Source: Alphaproteobacteria bacterium (GTDB lineage Bacteria > Myxococcota_A > UBA796 > GCA-2862545). Taken from it: DNA of 64,000 nucleotides. Below, one piece after another: positions 26,829-34,567 of this stretch (position 1 is its first letter; each line of letters begins with the position of its first letter). The notes under the pieces are model-generated. The model was not told the DNA's origin, ran no database searches, and saw nothing but the letters and a program-made list of their open reading frames with translations. The stretch spans positions 310,001 through 374,000 of the forward strand of contig JACKER010000008.1 in assembly GCA_020632925.1 (NCBI GenBank). The letters are read 5' to 3'. The position numbers were made by a program, and so were the translations under genes.

Positions 26829-27592
26829 GGTCTGGGCCGCAGGTCGACGCTCCCGCGCGTCACGCTCGCCACCAGCGGGACCACGGGGAGCTCCCCGGAC
26901 AGGAGCACGAGCCCGGCGGGGTTGGCCCCCGCGAGCCACGCGGTCCCGCTGACCACGGGGGTCATCACGAGCCCGGAGGCGAGCGTCGCGAGCGTCGCCC
27001 AGCGGCGCGGGCGAGGCGCCAGCGCGGTCCCGAGGGTCGCGCCGACGCCGCCCAGGAAGGCCCCGGCGACGACGGGGATGATCAGCGGGCCGCCGTTGTC
27101 CGGTCCGATGGCGACGACGACCCCCATCCCCGCCGTGGCCCCCACCGCCGCGCCGACGGCGTACCCCACGGAGGCGTTGGTGGCGGCGCGCGGATCGAAC
27201 ACGACGTGGATCGGGTGCCGCTCCCGAGGGACTGCCAGCGGTTCGGGGACCGGTGGGCGGGGCGGAGGTGTGGTCCACGCCGGTGCCACGGCGAGCTCGA
27301 ACCCCGTGTCCGCTGGCAGCGCGACCAGGACGCAGCGACCGGGCAACGACCGGTACGCCTCCGCCAGCTGCGGGGCCCCCGCCTCCGACCGGACAGCGAC
27401 CACGGCGGTCCCGAGCGCCCGCCGCAAGGCGCCGACCGGGGGCCGGGTCACGACGAGCACGGTGTCCCCGTCGTCCTCGATGTCCCGCACGATCGCGGCC
27501 AGCTCGGGGAGGTCCGCGGCCGTCGCGGACGCCAGCGCACAGCCCACGGACCCTCCGATCAGCAGGCTGCTGAACAAGTCAGCACCCTGCAC
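26810..27592 (-). CDS. Glycine/alanine-rich membrane protein
   Basis: A protein of up to 260 residues from the GTG at 27592. A cytoplasmic-like domain (about residues 20-110) is followed by three or four hydrophobic, Gly/Ala-rich segments (GYAVGAAVGATAGMGVVVAI, IIPVVAGAFLGGVGATLG, TLASGLVMTPVVSGTAWLAG). The first ten codons lie inside an AGCAGG-type inverted-repeat element (27561-27663), so the original start may be further downstream. It overlaps the citrate synthase 3' end by 19 bases. Function not recognised. Confidence 0.65.
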   Translation of the reverse strand: MQGADLFSSLLIGGSVGCALASATAADLPELAAIVRDIEDDGDTVLVVTRPPVGALRRALGTAVVAVRSEAGAPQLAEAYRSLPGRCVLVALPADTGFELAVAPAWTTPPPRPPVPEPLAVPRERHPIHVVFDPRAATNASVGYAVGAAVGATAGMGVVVAIGPDNGGPLIIPVVAGAFLGGVGATLGTALAPRPRRWATLATLASGLVMTPVVSGTAWLAGANPAGLVLLSGELPVVPLVASVTRGSVDLRPRPQRGPT

Positions 27593-27663
27593 TTCAGCAT
27601 AGCGCTCCCGCTCGCCCGAAGGTCGCTGAGAAGCGCCTTCCGGCCCTTCTTCAGCGACCTGCT
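27561..27663. repeat. MITE-like inverted-repeat element (103 bp)
   Basis: The ends are 18-bp imperfect inverted repeats: AGCAGGCTGCTGAACAAG (27561-27578) and its partner CTTCTTCAGCGACCTGCT (27646-27663). The interior has further CTTCAGC and GGTCGCTGA fragments that can pair. A shorter relative with the same left arm is at 29740-29784. The element covers the start codon of the membrane-protein gene at 26810-27592. Confidence 0.7.
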
Positions 27664-27693
27664 GGAGGTTACCATCGGCCGACGGAGGGACCC

Positions 27694-27915
27694 GTGATCC
27701 AGTGCAAGACCTGCGAGACGCACCGCCTGCCCCACACCGACGTCTGTCCGTGGTGCGGCTCGTCCTCGGTCACGCTCCCGCTCAAGAGCGCCGCCGCGCT
27801 GCTCCTCGGGCTCACGCTCACCGGCTGCCCCGCGCCGCAGCCCAAGTACGGCATCAGCACGCCGACCGACACCATCGAGCAGACGGGCGACACCTCGGAG
27901 ACGACCGCGGAGTGA
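27694..27915 (+). CDS. Small zinc-ribbon protein with hydrophobic segment
   Basis: A protein of 73 residues from a GTG preceded by GGAGGGA. The N-terminus carries two CxxC knuckles (CKTC, CPWC), a zinc-ribbon pattern. Then comes a hydrophobic segment ending in LTLTGC, like a lipobox, and a Thr/Glu-rich tail. A zinc ribbon ahead of a lipobox is odd for a secreted protein: either the segment is a membrane anchor or the true start is internal. It is separated by three bases from the convergent pseudopilin gene. Confidence 0.6.
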   Translation: MIQCKTCETHRLPHTDVCPWCGSSSVTLPLKSAAALLLGLTLTGCPAPQPKYGISTPTDTIEQTGDTSETTAE

Positions 27916-27918
27916 GCC

Positions 27919-28296
27919 TCAGCCCTGCGGCTCCCACACGAGGTCCGCGTCGCGCCCCTCGCCGCCGGGCTGCCCGTCCGCGCCGAAGCTGACGAGCTCA
28001 TAGGGACCGCCGCCGCGACCGGGCACGTTCAGCTCGATGCGGTGTCCCCAGTCGTCGAGGGGCACCTCGATCCCCAGCCCCTCCAGCCCCGCGCTCTCCG
28101 AGAGCGGGCGACGCAGGCGCAGCCGCGCGACCTCGATCTGCTGGCCCAGCCGCCCCATGGTCAGCATCGTCGTGTCCGCCCGCGCCCCCTCGTAGATGCT
28201 CCAGATCCCGATCGACAGCACCGCGGTCAGCGTGAGGATGATGGCGATCACCACCATCACCTCCACCAGCGACATCCCTCGACGACGAGCACGCAT
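27919..28296 (-). CDS. Type II secretion-type pseudopilin (GspG/GspH-like)
   Basis: A protein of 125 residues from the ATG at 28296. A short basic leader (MRARRRG) precedes a prepilin-peptidase site, G then MSLVEVMVVIAIILTLTAVLS. Glu at position +5 and the hydrophobic helix are as in type IV pilin-like proteins. The C-terminal domain includes DDWGHRIELNVPG and YELVSFGADGQPGG, which matches the calcium-binding end of GspG major pseudopilins. No other secretion genes are near, so it is an orphan. Confidence 0.85.
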   Translation of the reverse strand: MRARRRGMSLVEVMVVIAIILTLTAVLSIGIWSIYEGARADTTMLTMGRLGQQIEVARLRLRRPLSESAGLEGLGIEVPLDDWGHRIELNVPGRGGGPYELVSFGADGQPGGEGRDADLVWEPQG

Positions 28297-28464
28297 CCGA
28301 CACCTCCCGCGCACCGCGAACGCAAGCGGCGTGCCAGCCGCAGAACGGCCCGGGGAGGCCGTCTGCACCCCCCGTCGCCGTCAGGATGTCGCTCGGCACT
28401 CGATCCGGACGGTTCTCCGCGACTTGTTGTCCCCGAGGCGGTACGCTGGCGACTCGGAGGCGCG

Positions 28465-29112
28465 ATGTGGTGGTGGGCGTTGGCGGCGTGCGATGGAGGC
28501 ACCGCGGAGACCCCGTGTCAGGACGGGTTCGAGCGCGCCGCGGACGGCAACTGCTACCCGATCGGTGACGACGACGACGATGACGACGACTACACCATCG
28601 GCTGGCTCCACACGGGGCGGCGCTGGACGGACCACACGGGCGACTCGACCGGATGCCCCACCTTCTACGACGGCCCCGCGCTCGTTCAGCTGGCGAGCGT
28701 CACCTGCCAGACCCAGACGCTCAGGGTGCGCGGTGAGAGCCAGGGTTGGATCTCGGATGCCCGGGTGCACCTCCGCGACAACGCGAACGCGATCTACTGG
28801 AGCGAGAACCACCGGCTGACGAGCTACGAGTTCGACGTCTGCGGGCTGTGGGACCACTTCGACGTGGAGCTCGCCGCCGGCGCGAGCATCTCCACCTGGC
28901 AGGAGGACGTCTCCACGGTGTTCACCTGCGCCATCATCGACGACAACGTGATGTCCTACGCGATCGGCATCTGGGACTTCGACGGTGTCTACGCCGACTG
29001 CCTCGCCTGGGGCGTCGACCCCGAGGAGATCGTGAACAACCCGTCGGCGGACGCGGGCGAGCCGGCGGACTTCGACGTGGTCGACTGCGTGATCGGCGTC
29101 ACGACGCGGTGA
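28465..29112 (+). CDS. Tandem lipoprotein A, unknown function
   Basis: A protein of 215 residues. The ATG follows GGAGG at good spacing. A short signal (MWWWALAAC) ends at a lipobox-like cysteine, followed by DGFERAADGNCYP and a run of Asp residues. The rest is about 150 residues with conserved aromatics and cysteines (ARVHLRDNANAIYWSENH, VMSYAIGIWDFDGVYADC). The next gene is a clear tandem duplicate. Probably anchored in the outer membrane; no known domain recognised. Confidence 0.75.
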   Translation: MWWWALAACDGGTAETPCQDGFERAADGNCYPIGDDDDDDDDYTIGWLHTGRRWTDHTGDSTGCPTFYDGPALVQLASVTCQTQTLRVRGESQGWISDARVHLRDNANAIYWSENHRLTSYEFDVCGLWDHFDVELAAGASISTWQEDVSTVFTCAIIDDNVMSYAIGIWDFDGVYADCLAWGVDPEEIVNNPSADAGEPADFDVVDCVIGVTTR

Positions 29113-29123
29113 GGGGGGCCGGG

Positions 29124-29741
29124 ATGTGGTGGACCTTGTGGGCGTGCGGGGTGGGGGAGACCCCTTGCAGCGACGGCTTCGAGCGGGCCGCGGACGGCAA
29201 CTGCTACCCGGTCGGTGACGACGACGACGACCACGTCCGCCGGGACAGCGGCAGGACCTGGGGTCGCGACAGCGGCGACCCGTGCACCACGACGGACCCC
29301 GGCCCGACCCTGGTGGAGGCGGCGAGCGTCGTGTGCACGGGCACCCAGCTCACCGTCGACGCGGAGTCCCAGGCCTGGATCAGCCTCGCCGTGGTCCACC
29401 TGCGCGACAACGCGAACAGCCCCTACTGGAGCGAGAACCACGAGCTCACGAGCTACGCGTTCGATCCCTGCGGGCGCTGGGACCGCTTCGACGTGGACCT
29501 CGACACGGGAGCGAGCGTGGCCACCTGGCAGCCCGACGTCTCCACCGTGTTCACCTGCAGCCACGTCGACGACGACCAGATGTCCTACGCGATCGGCATC
29601 TGGGACTTCGACGGCAACTTCGCCGACTGCATCGCCTGGGGCTTCGACCCGCAGGAGATCCTCGACAACCCGAGCGGGGACGTGGGCGAGTCCGTGGACT
29701 TCAGCGTGCGGAACTGCGTGATCGCCGTCCCCGCGCGGTAG
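29124..29741 (+). CDS. Tandem lipoprotein B, unknown function
   Basis: A protein of 205 residues, 11 bases after its paralogue. It repeats the same layout: MWWTLWAC signal, DGFERAADGNCYP, Asp run, VVHLRDNANSPYWSENH, MSYAIGIWDFDGNFADC. Linker regions have diverged most while the globular parts are highly alike, suggesting a fairly recent duplication under constraint. The stop codon overlaps the first base pairs of the hairpin element at 29740. Confidence 0.75.
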   Translation: MWWTLWACGVGETPCSDGFERAADGNCYPVGDDDDDHVRRDSGRTWGRDSGDPCTTTDPGPTLVEAASVVCTGTQLTVDAESQAWISLAVVHLRDNANSPYWSENHELTSYAFDPCGRWDRFDVDLDTGASVATWQPDVSTVFTCSHVDDDQMSYAIGIWDFDGNFADCIAWGFDPQEILDNPSGDVGESVDFSVRNCVIAVPAR

Positions 29742-29784
29742 CAGGCTGCTGAACAAGTACCAGCCTGCTCTTCAGCAACCTGCT
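29740..29784. repeat. Short AGCAGG-TGCTGAA inverted-repeat element (45 bp)
   Basis: The left arm (29740-29757) is identical to that of the 103-bp element at 27561. The right arm CTCTTCAGCAACCTGCT (29768-29784) is its imperfect complement. It forms a strong hairpin between two convergent genes (stops at 29741 and 29790), so it may also act as a bidirectional terminator. Confidence 0.7.
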
Positions 29785-29789
29785 GACGG

Positions 29790-30566
29790 TCACCCCTTCT
29801 GCTTGCCCGGCGGCGGGGGCTGGGGCCGACGGAAGACCGGCCGGTCGGGCGTGGAGTCCGCCTCGTCCCACGTGTACCCGTCGAAGCTGGCCTCCTTCAG
29901 GCGGTCGGCGTCCGTGATCCGGTGCTGGACGATCCATCGGGCCATCGCGCCGCGCGCGCGCTTCACGAACAGGAACAGCGAGCGCGCCTTGCCGTCCTTG
30001 ATGTCCTGGAACACCGGGGTGACGACCCGCGCCTTCAGCGCCTTCTTGTCGACGGCCGAGAAGTACTCGTCGGACGCCAGGTTCACGACCACGCCGTCCG
30101 CGAGCGCGTCGATCTGCCCCGCGAGGGTGGGCTTCCAGAACGCGTACAGATCCTTGCCCTTCGGGTTGGCGAGCTTCGTCCCCATCTCCAGGCGGTAGGG
30201 CGCGATCCCGTCGAGCGGGCGCAGCAGGCCGTACAGCCCCGACAGGATGCGCAGGTGGTCCTGGGCCCAGGTCAGGTCGTCCACGCTCCAGCTGCCGACG
30301 TCCGCGCCCTGGTAGACGTCGCCGGCGAAGGTCAGCAGCGCCGGGCGACCCTCCGCGTCCAGGTCCAGATCGCGGAAGCGCTCGAACGTGCTGGTCGCGA
30401 GATCGTCGGACAGGTCCATCAGCTTCGCCCAGTCCGCCCTGGTCCGCTTCCGGGCCACCTTCAGCAGCCGGGAGGCGGGCTCGACCAGCGCGGGGCGCGT
30501 GATCGCCACCTCCGGCAGCGGCGAGACCAGGTCCATCTTCTTGGCCGGCGACAGCAGCGCGAGCAT
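29790..30566 (-). CDS. yaaA: YaaA/UPF0246 family peroxide stress protein
   Basis: A protein of 258 residues from the ATG at 30566 (MLALLSPAKKMD, the family's conserved start). Other hallmarks: LMDLSDDLA, ALLTFAGDVYQGAD, LRILSGLYGLLRPLD, PYRLEMGTKL and NLASDEYFSAV. In E. coli YaaA protects DNA and proteins from oxidative damage, probably by limiting free iron. Length is normal. A Pro-rich C-terminal tail (PQPPPPGKQKG) is an extension. Confidence 0.92.
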   Translation of the reverse strand: MLALLSPAKKMDLVSPLPEVAITRPALVEPASRLLKVARKRTRADWAKLMDLSDDLATSTFERFRDLDLDAEGRPALLTFAGDVYQGADVGSWSVDDLTWAQDHLRILSGLYGLLRPLDGIAPYRLEMGTKLANPKGKDLYAFWKPTLAGQIDALADGVVVNLASDEYFSAVDKKALKARVVTPVFQDIKDGKARSLFLFVKRARGAMARWIVQHRITDADRLKEASFDGYTWDEADSTPDRPVFRRPQPPPPGKQKG

Positions 30567-30604
30567 CACTCCTCCCTGACCAGGGCTTGATATCGTCCCA
30601 CGCC

Positions 30605-31474
30605 ATGCGCTTCCTCGGGTTCGATCCCGACACCCCTCCCGCGCAGCGCACGAAGGTGGGCGCGGTGCTCGCGCTCGCGGTGCTGGGGATCAGCTCGTCC
30701 GCCGTGCTGGTCCGCGGGATGCAGGCCGATCCCCTCGCGATCGCGGCCTGGCGGACGCTCGGCGCCGCGGTCGTCCTCTCCCCTGCCCTGCTCCGCGGCG
30801 TCCCCGCCCTGCGTCGGCGCGACGTCGTCGATCTGATCGGTGCTGGCGTGCTGCTCGGCCTGCACTTCTGGAGCTGGTTCACGAGCGTGACGCTGACGAG
30901 CATCCTGCGGTCCACGCTGCTCGTCTGCCTGGTGCCCGCCTGGACCGCGCTGCTCGAGTGGATGCTGCGCGGCACGGTCCCCACCCGCCGCCACCTGCTG
31001 GGGCTCGCGATCGCGCTGCCCGGCCTCGCGCTGCTCTCCGGCGACGACCGCCACGCCTCGCTCGACGGCGACCTGCTCGCCGGGCTCGCGGGGCTCTTGT
31101 GGGCCGCCTACCTCGTGGTCGGGCGCCGCGTCCGCCAGCGGGTCGACGCCGCGACGACGATGTGCCTCGTCTGCCTGGCCGGGAGCCTGACGCTCTTCGC
31201 CGTCGGGGCGGGCACCGGCGTGACGCTCACCGGCTTCCCGTCGAGCACCTGGGGTCTGCTCGCGCTCGCGCTGGCCGGTCCGCAGCTCCTCGGTCACCAG
31301 GGCTTCGCCTACGCGCTGCGCTGGGTCCCCGCGTCGACCCTGTCCACGCTGATGCTGCTCGAGCCCGTGGGGGCGACGCTGCTCGCGGCGTTGGTCCTGC
31401 ACGAGATCCCACAGCGGGAGGCCGTCCTCGGGGGCGCGCTGGTGCTCGCTGGCGTCTGGACGGCGAGCCGGTAG
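30605..31474 (+). CDS. EamA/DMT-family transporter
   Basis: A protein of 289 residues with about ten hydrophobic segments in two EamA-type halves (VGAVLALAVLGISSSAVLVRG; later LLAGLAGLLWAAYLVVGRR). The conserved end of the second half is present (STLMLLEPVGATLLAALVL). It is a predicted inner-membrane metabolite exporter/importer with unknown substrate. The ATG at 30605 is used. It is followed ten bases later by the lipid kinase gene, so co-transcription is likely. Confidence 0.88.
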   Translation: MRFLGFDPDTPPAQRTKVGAVLALAVLGISSSAVLVRGMQADPLAIAAWRTLGAAVVLSPALLRGVPALRRRDVVDLIGAGVLLGLHFWSWFTSVTLTSILRSTLLVCLVPAWTALLEWMLRGTVPTRRHLLGLAIALPGLALLSGDDRHASLDGDLLAGLAGLLWAAYLVVGRRVRQRVDAATTMCLVCLAGSLTLFAVGAGTGVTLTGFPSSTWGLLALALAGPQLLGHQGFAYALRWVPASTLSTLMLLEPVGATLLAALVLHEIPQREAVLGGALVLAGVWTASR

Positions 31475-31484
31475 AATCGGGTCC

Positions 31485-32510
31485 GTGGACCTGCTGCTCG
31501 TGGGCAACCCGACCGCGCGGTCGGGCAAGAACCGGGAACGCATCGAGGCGGCGCTCGACGAGTTCCTCGCGCGCGGCGTGGACGCCGAGCTCGTGACCAC
31601 CGAGCCCGAGGGGCGCACGATCGCCAAGGTGCGCGACCTCATCGACGCCGGGCGCGGCGAGGTCGTGGTGTCGATGGGCGGCGACGGCACGTTCCGCGAG
31701 GTGGCGGCAGCGGTGGTGAGCGCGGACCGACGCGTCACCATGGGGATGCTCCCGGCGGGCACCGCGAACGACCAGGGCAAGTCCTTCGGCATCCGCAGCC
31801 ACCCGGGGCGGCTCGAGGAGAACGTCGACATCGTGATGGCGCGGCACGTCCAGCCCATCGACGCCGGCATCGTGCGGCTGATGGACGGCGACCGGGTCGT
31901 CCGCGAGGACTGGTTCTTCGACAGCGCCGGCTGGGGCATGCACCCCGCGATCCTGGTCGGCCGCAACCGCGACCGCGAGTTCGTGGCCAAGGTGCCGGTG
32001 CTCGGCTCGATCTACCGCGACCAGGCCGTCTACGTGGGCGCGACCGTCCGCGAGGTCCTGCGGAGCTACGTCGGGCCCACGACCTTCACGGCGGAGCTCA
32101 CGGCGGACGGCACCAAGCACCACTACGAGGGGCTGTCCGACCTGATCGTGAAGGGCACCGCGGTCTATGGCGGGATCTGGGTCCCGGCGCGCTCCACCGC
32201 CCCCGACGACGGCAAGTTCGACGTGATCCCGCTGCGGGGGCGCACCGAGATGGTGAATCGCCTGCTCCGCGACTGGAAGGACCTGCCGGTGGACGCCGAC
32301 GTGGTCGACTGGGTGGGCCTGTCCTACGAGGACGGGTTCGCGGCCGGCCACGTCCGCATCGAGCTGTTCACCGCCGACGGGCACGACGTCCCCTCGCAGA
32401 TCGACGGCGAGGAGTGGGTGCCGGGCCGCTCGTTCGAGGTCGAGGTGCTGCCGCGCGCGCTCCCGCTGATCGTGCGCCGCGACTTCGTCCCACCCTGGTC
32501 GAAGGCCTGA
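31485..32510 (+). CDS. Diacylglycerol/lipid kinase family protein (YegS/BmrU-like)
   Basis: A protein of 341 residues from a GTG. The DAGK catalytic domain shows the NPTARSGKN start (residues 8-16), the nucleotide-binding GGDGT (65-69) and MLPAGTANDQGKS. The C-terminal beta-sandwich domain includes FDVIPLRGRTEM and a QIDGEEW segment that fits the substrate-binding end. It phosphorylates a lipid or sphingoid-type substrate using ATP. Length is slightly above the usual 300. Confidence 0.9.
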   Translation: MDLLLVGNPTARSGKNRERIEAALDEFLARGVDAELVTTEPEGRTIAKVRDLIDAGRGEVVVSMGGDGTFREVAAAVVSADRRVTMGMLPAGTANDQGKSFGIRSHPGRLEENVDIVMARHVQPIDAGIVRLMDGDRVVREDWFFDSAGWGMHPAILVGRNRDREFVAKVPVLGSIYRDQAVYVGATVREVLRSYVGPTTFTAELTADGTKHHYEGLSDLIVKGTAVYGGIWVPARSTAPDDGKFDVIPLRGRTEMVNRLLRDWKDLPVDADVVDWVGLSYEDGFAAGHVRIELFTADGHDVPSQIDGEEWVPGRSFEVEVLPRALPLIVRRDFVPPWSKA

Positions 32511-32541
32511 GGGATTGCGCTGGGGGAGGCGGAGGTCCCCC

Positions 32542-33066
32542 ATGTGGCTCGTCGCGCTCTCCCTCGCCGCCTGCCGGCACAACGCCCACACCGATCCCAG
32601 CGCGCTGCGCGCCGACCCGTTCGCCGCCGGGACGCTCGAGGTCCCCGGCGCGGCTGGCAGCGCCACCGCATCGCTCTCGCCGGAGGTCCGCGCCGCGCTC
32701 GAGGCCAACTTCGCGCGGGTGCACTTCGCGACCGACAGCGCCCTGCTGGACCCCGAGGCTCGCGCGGCGCTCGCCGCGAACGCCGCGATCCTGCTGGACC
32801 ACCGCGACGTGCGGGTGGAGGTCCAGGGCCACGCGGACGAGCGCGGCACCGTCGACTACAACCTCGCGCTCGGGCAGCGCCGGGGACGGGTGGTGATCGA
32901 CGAGCTCGTCGCGCGCGGCGTGGGGCCCGCGCGGCTCGCGCTCGTCAGCTACGGCGAGGAGCGACCGCTGGTGGCGGGCGGTGGTGAGTCGGTGTGGGCG
33001 GAGAACCGTCGCGCCGAGTTCCGCCTCCTCACCGGGCCGCAGGGCGTGCACGGCACCATCGACTGA
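32542..33066 (+). CDS. pal: OmpA-family peptidoglycan-associated lipoprotein (Pal-like)
   Basis: A protein of 174 residues. A signal (MWLVALSLAAC) ends at a lipobox cysteine. The C-terminal OmpA domain carries VHFATDSALLD, the peptidoglycan-binding core VEVQGHADERGTVDYNLALGQRR, and a final SYGEERPL / WAENRRAEF. This is the canonical Pal layout anchoring the outer membrane to peptidoglycan. The tol genes are not beside it, so it could be a Pal paralogue. An in-frame TTG at 32515 is rejected because it would destroy the lipoprotein signal. Confidence 0.88.
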   Translation: MWLVALSLAACRHNAHTDPSALRADPFAAGTLEVPGAAGSATASLSPEVRAALEANFARVHFATDSALLDPEARAALAANAAILLDHRDVRVEVQGHADERGTVDYNLALGQRRGRVVIDELVARGVGPARLALVSYGEERPLVAGGGESVWAENRRAEFRLLTGPQGVHGTID

Positions 33067-33090
33067 TCCGGGAGTGCATTCCGTGCGACG

Positions 33091-34107
33091 ATGCGCCGGA
33101 TGCCGACCCCCCTGCCGACCGAAGGCACCGACCTGGACGAGCCCCCGCGTCGCATCGTGGTGGACGGCAGGGTCCAGCGCTTCGGGATGTACGCTGGCGC
33201 CATCGCCGACCCCAACGTCCAGGACACGGCGTTGTACGGGCTACCTCCGCACTCCCTGGCCGCCCGCGCGCGGTACAAGCAGTGGCAGCACCTCTGCGTG
33301 GTCCACGACGACCTGGCGTTGACACTGGCGGTCGTGGACGCGGGCGCGACGCGGCTCGGCTGGGTCCAGGTCATCGACCGGCGCACCGGGGAGCGCCACG
33401 AGGTCCACCGCAGCTCACCGCTCTTGGACGTCCACGTCGCCGACCGGCTGGGCGACGGCGACACCTGGCTGCGCGCACGGGGGCTGCGGCTGGCGCTGCG
33501 CTCGCGGCTGGACGACGAGCGCCACGACGTCGAGGTCGAGGCCGGCGACATCGAGGCCGAGCTCACCTGCCACGCGACCACCACCCCGCTCGAGGTCGTG
33601 CTGCCCGTCGGCCGCGGCCGCGCGATGTGGTCGCACAAGGTGCCCCTGCCGGTGAGCGGGACGGTGCGCTGGCGCGGACGCGTGTTCGAGCTCGATCGCA
33701 CCGAGACCACCGGCATCTTCGACATCCACAAGGCCCACTACCCGCACCACACCTGGTGGCGCTGGGCGACCTTCGCGGGCCGCGACGAGGAGGGGCGTCG
33801 GCTCGCGGTGAACCTCACGCGCAACGTCGTGCGCGACCCCACCCTGCACGAGTGTGCCGTCTGGCTGGACGGGGGCCTGCGCCAGCTGCCGCTGCCGGAG
33901 TTCCACCTCGAGCGCGAGCCCTGGCGCATCACCGCCACCGACCTCGATCTGCGCTTCGACGGCGACGGCGAGCGGCGGGAGGACCTCGACGTCCTCGTCG
34001 TGCGATCGCGCTTCCGCCAGCGTTACGGCACGTTCTCCGGGGTGGTCGCGGGCCGCCGCGTGGAGCGGGCCTTCGGCCTGTTCGAGGACCACGACGCCCG
34101 CTGGTGA
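33091..34107 (+). CDS. DUF2804 domain-containing protein
   Basis: A protein of 338 residues (335 from the second ATG at 33100). DUF2804 features include KQWQHLCVVHDDLALTLAVVD near the N-terminus, SHKVPLPVSGTVRW, the conserved AHYPHHTWWRWATFAG and NLTRNVVRDPTLHECAVW. The fold is lipocalin-like and usually associated with lipid or carotenoid-type ligands, but no function is proven. No signal peptide, so cytoplasmic. Precedes the LMW-PTP gene by ten bases. Confidence 0.85.
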   Translation: MRRMPTPLPTEGTDLDEPPRRIVVDGRVQRFGMYAGAIADPNVQDTALYGLPPHSLAARARYKQWQHLCVVHDDLALTLAVVDAGATRLGWVQVIDRRTGERHEVHRSSPLLDVHVADRLGDGDTWLRARGLRLALRSRLDDERHDVEVEAGDIEAELTCHATTTPLEVVLPVGRGRAMWSHKVPLPVSGTVRWRGRVFELDRTETTGIFDIHKAHYPHHTWWRWATFAGRDEEGRRLAVNLTRNVVRDPTLHECAVWLDGGLRQLPLPEFHLEREPWRITATDLDLRFDGDGERREDLDVLVVRSRFRQRYGTFSGVVAGRRVERAFGLFEDHDARW

Positions 34108-34117
34108 GGAGGCTCCC

Positions 34118-34567
34118 GTGCGCGTGCTGTTCGTCTGCCTGGGCAACATCTGCCGCTCCCCGATGGCGCACGGGCTGTTCGCCCACCGCGTGGCCGAGCG
34201 CGGGCTGACCGACCGCCTCGCGTGCGACAGCGCGGGCACCGGCGGCTGGCACGTCGGCGAGACGCCCGACCCGCGCACGCTCGCGACCCTGCGCCGGCAC
34301 GGGATCTCGCTGTCGCACCGCGCGCGCCAGGTGGTGCCCGAGGACTTCGAGTGCTTCGACCTGCTGCTCGCGATGGACGGGAACAACCACGAGACGCTGC
34401 TCTCGCGGGCGCCGCGCTCGGCCCGTGACCGCGTGCGCCGCATGCTCGAGCCCATCGGCGGAGGCGACGTGGCGGACCCCTACTACGGCGGACCCGACGG
34501 GTTCGAGACCAACTTCGCCCAGCTCGACCGCGCGGTCGCCGCCTGGATCGAGGAGCTGACGCGATGA
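34118..34567 (+). CDS. Low-molecular-weight protein-tyrosine phosphatase
   Basis: A protein of 149 residues from a GTG preceded by AGGAGG. The P-loop CLGNICRS holds nucleophile Cys7 and Arg13, and the general acid is Asp120 in DPYYGG. The length is standard. Its stop overlaps the ATG of a fructosamine-kinase-like gene. In bacteria this pairing has been linked to protein deglycation, where some LMW-PTP members dephosphorylate sugar-phosphate adducts. That role is a plausible alternative to tyrosine phosphatase activity here. Confidence 0.92.
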   Translation: MRVLFVCLGNICRSPMAHGLFAHRVAERGLTDRLACDSAGTGGWHVGETPDPRTLATLRRHGISLSHRARQVVPEDFECFDLLLAMDGNNHETLLSRAPRSARDRVRRMLEPIGGGDVADPYYGGPDGFETNFAQLDRAVAAWIEELTR

